DNA of 64,000 nucleotides, taken from positions 1-64,000 of the forward strand of contig NZ_JOEY01000053.1 in the NCBI RefSeq assembly GCF_000718165.1. The letters run 5' to 3'. Below the pieces are notes generated by a model that made no database searches, was not told the DNA's origin, and was given only the letters and a program-made list of their open reading frames with translations. This stretch comes from Streptomyces fulvoviolaceus. GTDB lineage: Bacteria > Actinomycetota > Actinomycetes > Streptomycetales > Streptomycetaceae. Below are positions 1-8,500 of this stretch, piece after piece (position 1 is the stretch's first letter; each line of letters starts with the position of its first letter). A program made the position numbers and the translations under genes.

Positions 1-261
1 AGGGCCGGCACCGGCGGTGCCCTGTTCCGCAATCTCTACCGGGACTTCCTCGCCGAGTGTGCCCAGCTGATCGACAGCAGCCACCTGCGCACCGGCCACA
101 GCCTGTATACCGAGGCCGCCACCCTCTGGACACAGGTGGCCGCACTCATCGCGACAGCAGGCGAATCCGGCGACGCGAAGAACCTCATGCAGGCCGGCTC
201 CATCCTCCACGAACTCTCGCGCATCGAACGCGACGCGATGCAGGCACTCAGCATGCTCTAG
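1..261 (+). CDS. C-terminal end of a BtrH/DUF4872-like protein (partial)
   Basis: The window opens inside a frame that runs to a TAG stop. The visible 86 residues begin with GTGGALFRNLYRDFLAEC, the signature of the C-terminal part of the DUF4872/BtrH-like family (butirosin BtrH-type acyltransferases and peptide-processing relatives). The rest is helical and ends ...MQALSMLM-like (QALSML). No catalytic residues are visible because the N-terminal two thirds lie outside the window. The family call rests on this motif alone; substrate and pathway cannot be inferred. Confidence 0.6.
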   Translation, partial: RAGTGGALFRNLYRDFLAECAQLIDSSHLRTGHSLYTEAATLWTQVAALIATAGESGDAKNLMQAGSILHELSRIERDAMQALSML

Positions 262-387
262 CTAGAACGGGGCGGCCTCCTCGGTGAGAACGTGTGGCCT
301 CCGCCAGGCGCTCGTTCAACACGCCGGTCTCACGCCGGAGTTCGGCTGCTGCGTCCCGCGCTGCCGCGTACCAGGGGGTGACCAGCG

Positions 388-455
388 GGGGTGTGACAGG
401 GCCCCCCTCGACGCGCATGTCGCACCGGCGACGGAGAGACACTGGCGAGATGGCG
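388..455 (+). promoter_or_regulatory. MmyB-type operator block, degenerate copy A
   Basis: GTGTGACAGGGCCCCCC at 391-407 matches the core block found at 9381, 13223 and 20307. It is followed by GACACTGG, resembling the CAGACTGG element that precedes the ATG at 9466. The distance from the GAC of the core to the next ATG (450) is 55 bp, against 56 and 57 bp in the two intact MmyB-like genes. The upstream half (CCGCGTACCAGG) is only weakly conserved. Confidence 0.45.
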
Positions 456-515
456 CCCGAGCGGCACAACGGCGGCGACGAACTGGCCACGCTCGCCAGG
501 GGCAGGTGCAGCCCA
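450..515 (+). pseudogene. Possible remnant of an MmyB-like regulator gene
   Basis: An ATG at the expected distance from operator copy A starts the peptide MAPERHNGGDELATLARG. Its first residues resemble the MVREQHSGG start of the intact regulator at 9466. The following DELATLA resembles the EELATLAG helix-turn-helix segment found about 45 residues further on in the intact proteins. This would be a regulator gene that has lost its internal coding sequence. The match is short, so the call is tentative. Confidence 0.3.
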
Positions 516-600
516 CACCTACAGACGATCTATAGGTCATGCACAGGTTCCTGCCATGCTCCTGATAACTGTCAACGACATTGTCAGAGATATGGATGAC

Positions 601-1971
601 ATGACACGGGGACACAAGCCCCGCACCCCCGGTGCCCACCGCTCCCGCCGCTGGTTCATGAACAGGGCCATGCTCACCGGCGGCGTCTCCGCCGTCGCTG
701 TCATGGGTGGTTACGCCGCCTCTTCGGCCGGAGCCGAGACGACGTCGTCCACCGACGCGACGGCGAGCGCGTCACCGTCGGGTGCACCGACCGGCGCACC
801 GCCCGGAGGCGGCGGCCAGACCGTCGCGTACGACGACTTCGTCGGCGTCACCACGGACGGCACAGTCGTCGACGACCTGTACGCGATCCACTCCACCCAC
901 GTCTCCACCGTCCCGGTGGTCCGCGCCGCGAAGGCCTTCGTCGACGCCCTGACCGACGACCAGAAGTCGGCCACCCTCTTCGATGTCGACTCCGACCAGT
1001 GGCTCGACTGGACCAACGTCGACTCCAACAACCGCGACGGTGTCGCCCTGCGCGATCTGACCGAGAAGCAGTACGCGCTCGGCATGCGGCTACTCAAGGC
1101 GTCCCTGTCGGCCCGCGGCCTCAAGCAGTCGAACCAGATCCGCAAGATCAACCAGTTCCTCGGCGAGTACACGGGCGACACCTCGAAGGCGCTCAACGAG
1201 GACGCCTACTGGTTCACGATCATGGGCACCCCCTCAGTGACCGAGGCCTGGGGTTTCCAGTTCGAGGGCCACCACCTCGTCATCAACTACTTCGTCCTCG
1301 GCGACCAGGTCGTCATGACGCCGACCTTCATGGGCTCGGAGCCCACGAAGATCACGTACGACGGCGTCGACTACCACCTCTTCAAGGAGGAGACCGCCGC
1401 CGGCCTCCGGCTGCTGCGCTCGCTGAATGACACCCAGCTCGCCGCCGCGCTCTCCACCGCCGCCAAGACCGGCGAGGACTTGATCGCCGGCGCCGGCAAG
1501 GACAACGGCGTCATCCCCTACGCCGGCCTCAAGGGCTCGGCCCTGACCGGTCGTCGCCAGGAGCAGCTGCTCCTCGATCTGGTCGAGGTGTACGTCGGCA
1601 ACATGGACGAGGGCCACGCTCAGGTGAAGATGCGCGAGGTCGAGAAGCACCTCGACGACACGTACTTCTACTGGATGGGCGAGTACGAGGACGACTCGGC
1701 GTTCTACTACCGCGTCCACAGCCCCGTGATCCTCATCGAGTACGACGCCGAGCACGCGCTCGCGTACCACGGCGACAAGGACACCAGCTCCGCCTCGGCC
1801 ACCGCGTCCGCGTCTGCCTCGGCGAGCGCGAGCGCGGGCCCCGGCCCGGGCGGCGGCTCCCAGGGCGACCCCACCCCCACCACGCAGCACATCCACACCA
1901 TCGTCCGCACCCCCAACGGCAACGACTACGGCGTGGACCTGCTCAAGCTCCACCGGGACACCGACCACTGA
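601..1971 (+). CDS. Tat-exported DUF3500 family protein
   Basis: About 456 residues. The N-terminus carries a twin-arginine signal (SRRWFMNRAML followed by a hydrophobic Ala/Gly/Val stretch), then a low-complexity Ser/Thr/Ala/Pro segment. The body contains FEGHHLVINYFVLGDQVVM and TPTFMGSEP, typical of the DUF3500 family, whose function is unknown. A second Ser/Ala-rich linker lies near residue 400 and the tail is histidine-containing. In-frame ATGs at 556, 592 and 601 are possible starts; 601 is chosen because a GGA lies seven bases upstream and the Tat signal then sits close to the N-terminus. The next two genes are also exported, suggesting a small cell-surface cluster. Confidence 0.75.
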   Translation: MTRGHKPRTPGAHRSRRWFMNRAMLTGGVSAVAVMGGYAASSAGAETTSSTDATASASPSGAPTGAPPGGGGQTVAYDDFVGVTTDGTVVDDLYAIHSTHVSTVPVVRAAKAFVDALTDDQKSATLFDVDSDQWLDWTNVDSNNRDGVALRDLTEKQYALGMRLLKASLSARGLKQSNQIRKINQFLGEYTGDTSKALNEDAYWFTIMGTPSVTEAWGFQFEGHHLVINYFVLGDQVVMTPTFMGSEPTKITYDGVDYHLFKEETAAGLRLLRSLNDTQLAAALSTAAKTGEDLIAGAGKDNGVIPYAGLKGSALTGRRQEQLLLDLVEVYVGNMDEGHAQVKMREVEKHLDDTYFYWMGEYEDDSAFYYRVHSPVILIEYDAEHALAYHGDKDTSSASATASASASASASAGPGPGGGSQGDPTPTTQHIHTIVRTPNGNDYGVDLLKLHRDTDH

Positions 1972-2284
1972 TGGTTGCCCGCTCCCGCGAGACCCGCGTC
2001 ATCGGATGATGGCGCGGGCCGCTCACGCCGAGGGCTGACCGGATTCGGGCCTCACGCGCTGGTGGGCGTGCTCAGCAGCGGACATGGGGCGGGTCTGTCC
2101 GGGGCGTCATGCGGACGGCGGTCCCTGGCTGGTCGCCGTGAAGGTGACCCTGCGAGAGCCTTCAGCCGCTCCAACTCCGCCATCGCGACACCATCGCCGC
2201 CCAACCGCCCAACCGCCCAGCTTCACAGGTGTTGCAGGGGCTGGTCACATCCGACGGAGCGGTCCCGTCCATATCATCGCAGAC
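1972..2284. other. Intergenic spacer without recognised gene
   Basis: About 310 bases between the DUF3500 gene and the lipoprotein esterase. Open frames here have no recognisable protein features and no good ribosome-binding site. Presumably it contains the promoter of the esterase gene; I found no convincing hairpin or operator. Confidence 0.4.
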
Positions 2285-3286
2285 ATGTACAATACTCGCC
2301 TTCCTCGCCGCGGCTTCCTCGCCGGAACGCTCGGCCTCGCCCTGTTCGGTGCCGCCGCCTGCGGGAACTCGTCGAACACCTCGACCGGCTCCGCCGCGTC
2401 CACCAGCGGCACCGCGACCGCCGCCGCCACGACCGGACGCGAGGGGACTCCGAGCCTCCAGAGCCTCACGTCGGAGGTCAAGGGCAAGTTCAAGCAGTAC
2501 ACCTACAAGGACTCCAAGACCGGCCAGTCCCTGCCCTACAACCTGTACGTCCCCGCCGACTACGACGCCGCCAAGTCCTACCCCCTGGTGCTCTACATCG
2601 CCGACTCCAGCCTCGTCGGCCAGGACGTGACGGTTCCGTTGTCGCAGTACGGTGCGTTGATCTGGGCCAGCGCCAGTGAGCAGGCCAAGCACGAGAGCAT
2701 CGTGCTCGTTCCCGAGTACCCCTCGGTGATCATCGACGACCACGGCAGCTACACCACGAACGAGTACGTCGAGATGACGCCTCGCCTGCTCAGCTCGGTC
2801 GCGAGCAAGTACAGCGTGGACCCCGAGCGGATCTACGGCACCGGCCAGTCGATGGGGTGCATGACGGTGATGTACCTGGCCGCCAAGCACCCCGATCTCT
2901 TCGCCGCCGAGCTGTTCGTCTCCGGCCAGTGGGAGATCAGCCAGCTCACGAACCTGGCGAAGGAGAAGTTCTTCTACATCGCCGCCGGAGGCGACGACAA
3001 GGCGTCGGTCGGTCAGACCGAGGTCCAGAAGATGCTCAAGAGCGCAGGCGTCTCCTACCAGGCCGAGACCTGGGACGCGACCTGGTCCGAGGCGCAGTTC
3101 TCGGCCGCCGCGAAGGAGCTGTTCGCCGCGGGCGACAGCATCAACTTCGCGACGTTCAAGACTGGCACCGTCCTCGAGGTCTCGGGGGCGTCGTCCTCCG
3201 CGATGGCCGGCGAGCACATGGCCTCCTTCGAACCGGCATACGAGATCACCTCACTGCGCGACTGGCTGTTCGAGCAGAGCGCCTGA
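2285..3286 (+). CDS. Lipoprotein alpha/beta-hydrolase (putative esterase)
   Basis: 333 residues starting at ATG 2285 (MYNTRLPRRGFLAG). The signal peptide ends in a lipobox, LFGAAAC, so the mature protein should be lipid-anchored outside the cell; the RRGFLAG motif suggests Tat export. The body is an alpha/beta-hydrolase of the PHB-depolymerase/esterase type: YNLYVPADYD strand, nucleophile elbow G-Q-S-M-G, a likely acid in GGDD and a likely catalytic His in GEHMASFE. Substrate unknown. An upstream extension of the frame lacks signal-peptide logic, so the ATG directly before the signal is preferred. Confidence 0.75.
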   Translation: MYNTRLPRRGFLAGTLGLALFGAAACGNSSNTSTGSAASTSGTATAAATTGREGTPSLQSLTSEVKGKFKQYTYKDSKTGQSLPYNLYVPADYDAAKSYPLVLYIADSSLVGQDVTVPLSQYGALIWASASEQAKHESIVLVPEYPSVIIDDHGSYTTNEYVEMTPRLLSSVASKYSVDPERIYGTGQSMGCMTVMYLAAKHPDLFAAELFVSGQWEISQLTNLAKEKFFYIAAGGDDKASVGQTEVQKMLKSAGVSYQAETWDATWSEAQFSAAAKELFAAGDSINFATFKTGTVLEVSGASSSAMAGEHMASFEPAYEITSLRDWLFEQSA

Positions 3287-3343
3287 CACCTCGGACAGCG
3301 CCACAGTCGCGTGCCCAGGTGCTCGGCCCAGAGGAGAACACCC

Positions 3344-3991
3344 TTGAGCAGAGCGATCACGCGATCCGGCCTGGCAGGCGCCTGCCTGTGCCTGGCCCTC
3401 GGCCTGACCGGCTGCGCTTCGACGTCCTCCACGGGAACCACGAGCACCGGCGCAGCGGCCGGCACCCCGGCGGGTGCGAGCGGGGCGCCGACCGCCGGTG
3501 CCACAACGTGCAGCACCGCAGCGGCCACGGACACCAGCGGAGTGTCCGCCTCCGACGCGGGCAGACGCGCCGAGGAGTCCTGGGGAAGCGGCAACTACGC
3601 CGACGCTCTGGTCTGGGCCAAGAAGGCCGCGGCCACCGCTGATGCCCGCGGGGAGCAAATCCTCGGCATCTACGGCGACGGTCTGTGCGCCAGCAAGGAC
3701 TTCGTCACTGGTGAAAACCCGTTTCGTCGGTCTCTCTCCGTGGCGAAGGTGTGTGACGGCAGCCACAGCTCGTCCAAGCGCACGGCGCGTCGCACGATGG
3801 TGTCGGCGAAGCAGTCCCGCAGCATGGGCGTCCTGCCCATGCCGGGCGAGCCGTTCACCGCGAACAGCCTCTGGGAGGAGCCCAGTTCACTGGAGATGGT
3901 GTTCCTTCGGGGGCGACCCGTTGCCGGGCCGTCTGCGGATGGACCCGCAGATCGATCCGCGCCGCCGTGTCCACCGCGTCGCCCGGCGTGA
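3344..3991 (+). CDS. Lipoprotein with natural C-terminus apparently replaced
   Basis: TTG start at 3344, eight bases after AGAGGAGA. The product begins with a signal peptide and lipobox (LALGLTGCAS), then a Thr/Ala/Gly-rich linker and a short helical part (WGSGNYADALVWAKKAAATA). After about residue 120 the composition changes sharply to Ser/Arg/Pro-rich sequence that is antisense to a different coding fragment (3700-3912). The original gene was probably cut near 3700 and the frame now reads through foreign DNA. Function unknown. Confidence 0.5.
   Translation: MSRAITRSGLAGACLCLALGLTGCASTSSTGTTSTGAAAGTPAGASGAPTAGATTCSTAAATDTSGVSASDAGRRAEESWGSGNYADALVWAKKAAATADARGEQILGIYGDGLCASKDFVTGENPFRRSLSVAKVCDGSHSSSKRTARRTMVSAKQSRSMGVLPMPGEPFTANSLWEEPSSLEMVFLRGRPVAGPSADGPADRSAPPCPPRRPA
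3700..3912 (-). pseudogene. Fragment resembling the P-loop region of a LuxR-type regulator
   Basis: Read on the minus strand this stretch gives LFAVNGSPGMGRTPMLRDCF, which fits the Walker A context of large LuxR-family (LAL/MalT-like) ATPases, although the usual Lys is Arg. No start, Walker B or HTH is present. The fragment abuts the point where the lipoprotein at 3344 loses its normal sequence, so a rearrangement joined the two. Short and therefore uncertain. Confidence 0.3.
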
Positions 3992-4110
3992 AGTACATGG
4001 CCAGACCCGCTGCCGGGGGTCTTCCCGGGCAGCGAGCCCATCGACCGTGCCTTCTTGGCGGTCCTTCTCGCGGGAGTTCTCCTGAATCACCGTGAGTGAT
4101 CAAGCCGCCT

Positions 4111-4146
4111 GGTGGGCCCGGCCGGACTCCTCCGGCCGGGCCCACC
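4111..4146. terminator. Strong hairpin downstream of dctA
   Basis: Perfect 16-bp stem (GGTGGGCCCGGCCGGA and its complement) with a CTCC loop. It lies between the 3' end of dctA on the minus strand and the broken lipoprotein on the plus strand, so it can act in both directions. A short T run follows on the plus strand only. Confidence 0.8.
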
Positions 4147-4244
4147 TTTGTGCGTACGCATGGGGCGTACGGCTCGCCCGGACCGCCGGCGCGACTGAGG
4201 GCGGTCCGGGACGTTCGGGTGCGAGGCGTCGGGACGCCTCGGGG

Positions 4245-5612
4245 TCATGCCTTGGCGAGTGCCGGTTCGGCCTCGATGTCGTGTGGCTGTGCCGGGGTGG
4301 GCTCGGGTGTTCCTGTGTGCAGGACGCGGTTGACGCGTGCGGTGTCGAGGACGTGTTCCCAGCGGGCGACGACGAGGGTGGCGACACTGTTTCCGGCGAG
4401 GTTGGTCAGGGCGCGGCACTCGGACATGAACTTGTCGATGCCGAAGATCAGCATGATGCCGGCGGCGGGCACGGTGCCGACGGTGGAGAGGGTGGCGGCC
4501 AGGGCGATGAACCCGGCGCCGGTGACGCCTCCGGAGCCCTTGGAGGTGAGGATCATGACGGCGAGCAGGCCGAGTTGCTGCCCGACGGTGAGGGGCGTGT
4601 CGGTGGCCTGGGCGATGTAGACGGCGGCCAGGGAAAGGTAGATGGAGCTGCCGTCGAGGTTGAACGAATAGCCGGTCGGCACGGTCAGACCCACGATGTC
4701 GCGGCGTACGCCGAGTCCTTCGAGCTTGCCCATCAGCCGCGGCAGCACGCTCTCGGAGGAGGAGGTGCCCAGGACGATGAGGAACTCCTCGCGCAGATAG
4801 CGCAGCAGCCGGAAGATGTTGATCCTGAGCAGGGCCAGGACGCCGCCGAGGACCACGACGACGAAGAACAGCGAGGTGCCGTAGAACAGTCCGATGAGCC
4901 GGCCGAGGCTGGTGAGGGTGGAGATGCCGTACTTGCCGATGGTGAAGGCCATCGCGCCGAACGCGCCGACAGGTGCGGCCAGCATGATGTAGTGCAGGAT
5001 CTTGAAGACCACGGCGCTCAGCCGGTTGATGCCGTCGACGATCGGGACTCCCGTCGCCCCTACCGCTTTGAGCGCGATGCCGAACAGCACCGCGAAGAAG
5101 ATGACCTGAAGGATGTTGCCTTCGGCGAAGGCTCCCACCGCGCTGGAGGGCACGATGTCGGTGAGGAAGTGCCACCAGCTCTGGCCCTCGCCGTCCTTGA
5201 CGTACTGGGCGGCGTCGCCCGACAGGTGCAGTGCGCCGGGGTGGGCGTGGACTCCGGCACCGGGCTGGAAGACGTTGACAGCGATCAGTCCGACGGCCAG
5301 GGCGACCAGGGTGCCGGCCTGGAAGTAGACCAGGGACTTGAGGCCGACCCTGCCGACACGGCGCAGACTGTCGACCCCGCCGATGCCGGCCACGATCGTC
5401 AGAAAGACGATCGGCGTGATGAGCATCTTGATGGCGGATACGAAGGTGGTACCGACCGGCTCCAGGGCGACGCCGGCGCTCGGCCAGAGCCAGCCGGTCA
5501 GGATGCCGCAGACGATCGCGGTCAGGACCCAGAAGTACAGCTGCTTGTACCAGGGCTTGGTGGGTGGCGTGGCAAGGGACTGGCCGGGGGCGGGGGACGC
5601 GGTTGCTGCCAT
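4245..5612 (-). CDS. dctA: C4-dicarboxylate/proton or sodium symporter (DctA, SDF family)
   Basis: 455 residues, the usual DctA length. Typical SDF family features: about eight membrane segments, the serine-rich re-entrant loop (GTSSSESVLPRL), the NLDGSS motif of helix 7 and the SKGSGGVTGAGF re-entrant loop 2. It imports succinate, fumarate, malate and related acids across the membrane. It lies downstream of, and in the same direction as, a tartrate/D-malate-type dehydrogenase and a LysR regulator, which suggests uptake of the substrate oxidised by the dehydrogenase. A 195-bp gap upstream may hold its own promoter. Confidence 0.9.
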   Translation of the reverse strand: MAATASPAPGQSLATPPTKPWYKQLYFWVLTAIVCGILTGWLWPSAGVALEPVGTTFVSAIKMLITPIVFLTIVAGIGGVDSLRRVGRVGLKSLVYFQAGTLVALAVGLIAVNVFQPGAGVHAHPGALHLSGDAAQYVKDGEGQSWWHFLTDIVPSSAVGAFAEGNILQVIFFAVLFGIALKAVGATGVPIVDGINRLSAVVFKILHYIMLAAPVGAFGAMAFTIGKYGISTLTSLGRLIGLFYGTSLFFVVVVLGGVLALLRINIFRLLRYLREEFLIVLGTSSSESVLPRLMGKLEGLGVRRDIVGLTVPTGYSFNLDGSSIYLSLAAVYIAQATDTPLTVGQQLGLLAVMILTSKGSGGVTGAGFIALAATLSTVGTVPAAGIMLIFGIDKFMSECRALTNLAGNSVATLVVARWEHVLDTARVNRVLHTGTPEPTPAQPHDIEAEPALAKA

Positions 5613-5807
5613 GGCGTTTCTCCTCGTCGAGGAACGTGGACGCAGCCGGGACGCGGGGCGGCCTTCCAGGCGTGAAGACCGGTGGGGAGAGCGCGGCTCG
5701 GTAGCGGACAGATGTGGGTGTCCGGTGATCGGCGCGGGACGGTCGTCCCGCGGTGGGCAGGCCGGGGCGGGGTCGTCCGTGCCGCCCTCAGCCCTGCGGG
5801 GGTTCGG

Positions 5808-6863
5808 TCAGAGGAGTTCGAGGAGCTTCTCCGTGAACTCGGTGGTCGTGGCGCTGCCGCCGAGGTCGGGGGTGCGGACGTCGGTTTTGGCCAGCACCGC
5901 GGCGATGGCGTCCGTGATGTCCTTGGCCGCCTCGGGGTGGCCGAGGTGGTCGAGCATCATGGCCGCCGACCAGATCGCGCCGAGCGGGTTGGCGATGCCA
6001 CGCCCGGCGATGTCGGGGGCGGAGCCGTGGACGGGCTCGAACATCGAGGGGAACTCGCGCTCCGGGTTGAGGTTGGCGGCCGGCGCGATACCGATGGAGC
6101 CCGCCACGGCGGCGGCCAGGTCGCTGAGGATGTCGCCGAAGAGGTTGGAGGCGACGACCACGTCGAAGCGGGCCGGGTCGAGGACGAACTTGGCGGCCAG
6201 GGCGTCGATGTGCTCCTGGTCCCAGGTCACCTGCGGGTATTCGGCGCCGCGCTCGGCGACCAGCTCGTCCCAGAACGGCAGGGTGTGCACGATGCCGTTG
6301 GACTTGGTGGCCGAGGTGAGTTTCCCCGCGCGCTGTGCGGCCAGCTCGAAGGCGTAGTCGAGGACGCGGGTCACCCCGGCACGGGTGAACACCGCCTCCT
6401 GCACGGCCATCTCCTCGGGGAAGCCCCGGTTCAGCCGGCCGCCGATCTCGCTGTACTCGCCCTCGACGTTCTCGCGTACGACGACGAACTCCACCTCACC
6501 GGCCGCGGCGGCGCGCAGCGGGCTGTCGACGCCCTCGAAGACGCGGATCGGCCGCAGGTTGACGTACTGGCGGAAGCCGCGGCGGATCGGGATCAGCAGC
6601 CCCCACAGCGAGACGTGGTCCGCCACGCCCGGGTAGCCGACCGCGCCGAGCAGGATCGCGTCCTTGTCGCGCAGCTGGTCGAGCCCGTCCTCGGGCATCA
6701 TCGCGCCCTCACGGACGTACCGCTCGCAGGACCAGTCGTAGGAGGTGTACGAGAAGTCGAAGCCGTGGCGGGCGCCGACGGCGTCCAGGACCTGCTGGGC
6801 GGGCGGCAGCACCTCGGCTCCGATGCCGTCGCCGGGGATGAGTGCGATGTGGTGGTGGGTCAT
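5808..6863 (-). CDS. Tartrate dehydrogenase / D-malate dehydrogenase family (decarboxylating)
   Basis: 351 residues of the isocitrate/isopropylmalate dehydrogenase superfamily. Seen: N-terminal IPGDGIGAEV, ENVEGEYSEIGGR, KSNG with the catalytic Lys, the metal-binding DILSD segment and FEPVHGSAPDIAG for NAD binding. Length, the EYSEIGGR segment and the absence of LeuB-specific loops fit the TtuC/DmlA group, which oxidises D-malate or tartrate with NAD+ and Mn2+. The adjacent dctA and LysR genes mirror D-malate utilisation loci (dmlR-dmlA) in other bacteria. D-malate versus tartrate cannot be decided from sequence. Confidence 0.85.
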   Translation of the reverse strand: MTHHHIALIPGDGIGAEVLPPAQQVLDAVGARHGFDFSYTSYDWSCERYVREGAMMPEDGLDQLRDKDAILLGAVGYPGVADHVSLWGLLIPIRRGFRQYVNLRPIRVFEGVDSPLRAAAAGEVEFVVVRENVEGEYSEIGGRLNRGFPEEMAVQEAVFTRAGVTRVLDYAFELAAQRAGKLTSATKSNGIVHTLPFWDELVAERGAEYPQVTWDQEHIDALAAKFVLDPARFDVVVASNLFGDILSDLAAAVAGSIGIAPAANLNPEREFPSMFEPVHGSAPDIAGRGIANPLGAIWSAAMMLDHLGHPEAAKDITDAIAAVLAKTDVRTPDLGGSATTTEFTEKLLELL

Positions 6864-6935
6864 GTGCCGATTGCAGCAATCAGGCCACGGGGCCGTCCAA
6901 GACGCTCTGCCGATCTGCCTTATAAGCCTGCCCTA

Positions 6936-7820
6936 TCAGAGCTGGATAGCGTCAAGTGCGCAGGTCAGGAAGGTACGGGCGGCTGGGGACTGCTCCGCGC
7001 GGCGGCTGACCAGCGCGATCCGCAGCGTCGTCTTCGGCTCGATGTCCAGCACCAGTGCGCCGGCTCGCTCGGCCGTCGTGCGCCAGGACTCGGTGACCAC
7101 GGCGAGCCCGACCCCCGCGAGCACCAGCGGAAGGATGGCCACCCGGTGCTCGGTCTCCGCCGCGATGCTGAAGCCGATGCCGCGCTCGCGCAGCGCGTCG
7201 ACGTACGCGCGCATCCCGGTGCCCCGCTGCCCGACGATCAGCCGCTGCCCGGCCAGCTCCTCGCAGGCGACCGGCCGACCCGCCGGGAACGGCCCGTCGG
7301 GCGGGGTGACCAGCACGAAACGCTGCTCCCCGGCGGCATGTGAGATCACCTCCTTGTCGGTGAGCGGACCCGACGTCGCAAGGAGCCCCAGCTCGGCGGC
7401 GCCGGTGCGCACCATGTCGACGACATCGCGCGAGGTGAAGGCGGCCCGGATGTTCACCGACACCCCCGGATACCGGCCGCTGAACGTGCGGATCATCGTG
7501 GTCAGCGGCTCCACCGCCTGAGACGGCATGGCCGCGATGTCCAGTCGCCCCTCGCGCAGTTCGTGCACGGCCGCGACGCTGGCGCGGGCCGTCTCCAGGC
7601 TGCGCACAGCCGCCCGGGCCGGCTCGATCAACGCCGTCCCCGCCTCGGTGAGCACGGCCCGACGGCCGATCCGGTGGAACAGACTGCTGCCGAGGTCCCG
7701 CTCCAGCGTCTGAACGGCCTGGGAGAGCGACGGCTGTGACAGGTACAAGGCCGACGCCGCCCGGTTGAAACCCCCGTGATCCACAATCGCGAGGAAGTAC
7801 TCCAGCTGGCGGATGTCCAT
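6936..7820 (-). CDS. LysR-family transcriptional regulator
   Basis: 294 residues: N-terminal winged HTH (MDIRQLEYFLAIVDHGGF, then LSQPSLSQAVQTLERDLG) and a LysR substrate-binding domain. ATG at 7820 is chosen because AGGA lies eight bases upstream; an ATG at 7829 is also possible, and the frame stays open further up. It is transcribed toward the dehydrogenase (72-bp gap) and is the likely sensor for the dicarboxylate. A degenerate copy of the district-wide operator lies about 85 bp upstream, in the spacer shared with the NTF2-like gene. Confidence 0.85.
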   Translation of the reverse strand: MDIRQLEYFLAIVDHGGFNRAASALYLSQPSLSQAVQTLERDLGSSLFHRIGRRAVLTEAGTALIEPARAAVRSLETARASVAAVHELREGRLDIAAMPSQAVEPLTTMIRTFSGRYPGVSVNIRAAFTSRDVVDMVRTGAAELGLLATSGPLTDKEVISHAAGEQRFVLVTPPDGPFPAGRPVACEELAGQRLIVGQRGTGMRAYVDALRERGIGFSIAAETEHRVAILPLVLAGVGLAVVTESWRTTAERAGALVLDIEPKTTLRIALVSRRAEQSPAARTFLTCALDAIQL

Positions 7821-7902
7821 GACCACCATCCTGCGGTCTCTTCGTAGTGGGCCAACGATGTCGGTAGACACACGTTCCATGATCGCGGGCTGAGGGCCGG
7901 AA

Positions 7903-7923
7903 CAGTGGGGGGCCCTGTCACTC
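7903..7923 (-). promoter_or_regulatory. Operator-like block, degenerate copy B
   Basis: On the minus strand this reads GAGTGACAGGGCCCCCCACTG, sharing TGACAGGGCCCC with copies at 391, 13244 and 20331. Here it forms an imperfect palindrome, AGTG-N3-GGGCCC-N2-CACT. It lies between the LysR gene and the divergent NTF2-like gene and could serve either. The upstream half of the full block is missing. Confidence 0.4.
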
Positions 7924-8039
7924 CCCGGCTCACTGCGGCCTGCCACCGGAAAGGCTGAGGCCCAAGACTGGACGGCGTACCCCTTCGAACGGGCCGACAC
8001 CGCGTACGGGAAGGGGTGCGGGGACAGAAAGGAACCGCG

Positions 8040-8423
8040 ATGGGCACGCAGTCCGACGCGCAGGGCCGCGAGGAGGTCGTCCGGGCCTGGCGCGCGCATG
8101 TGCGGGCGCTCACCGAGGGCGACACCGAGGCTCTCGAAGACCTGCTGGACGAGGGTTTCACCCTCACCCACATGTCCGGCTACGTGCAGCCGAAGGAAGA
8201 GTGGCTCGCGCAGATGCGCGCGGGCTGGTTCGACTACCACGACGTCGACGAGAAGAGCGTGTCCGTCGAGGTGACCGGCGGCACGGCCCACCTGGTCGGA
8301 CGCACCGTCACCGACGCCACCGTCCACGGCGTCCGCGCCCCCTGGCACCTGCAACTGGCCTTCGACTACGCCCGCCGAAGCGGCACATGGACTGCGTTGC
8401 GGGCCATCGGCACGAGCTGGTGA
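8040..8423 (+). CDS. NTF2-like/SnoaL-like small protein
   Basis: 127 residues; ATG at 8040 follows AAAGGAA. The fold signature is that of NTF2-like proteins (DUF4440/SnoaL-like): an N-terminal helix (VVRAWRAHVRALTEGDTEALEDLL), then DEGFTLTHMSGYVQPKEEWLAQMRAG and beta strands ending WTALRAIGTSW. Close paralogue of the product at 20435 (shared LTHxxGYxQPKxEWLxQMRAG). Members may be isomerases, cyclases or dehydratases, or non-enzymatic; no function is assigned. It lies directly upstream of an SDR on the same strand and may act on the same metabolite. Confidence 0.75.
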   Translation: MGTQSDAQGREEVVRAWRAHVRALTEGDTEALEDLLDEGFTLTHMSGYVQPKEEWLAQMRAGWFDYHDVDEKSVSVEVTGGTAHLVGRTVTDATVHGVRAPWHLQLAFDYARRSGTWTALRAIGTSW

Positions 8424-8500
8424 CCACAGCCCGGCGAAGCACCACACAGCTGCAGAGCGACAGAGCCAGGAACCACGGAACACAGGAAAGGGAACCGCAC

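Noticed and set aside
262..490. Minus-strand frame with an alpha-helical stretch (DAAAELRRETGVLNERLAEA) and a second frame ending LTEEAAPF
   Set aside because: Could be the tail of a decayed gene, but no family is recognised, the frames do not join and no start has a ribosome-binding site.
4092..5675. Long plus-strand open frame opposite dctA
   Set aside because: Gly/Asp/Glu/Gln-rich translation with no domains; typical antisense shadow of a high-GC gene, while the minus strand encodes a full DctA.
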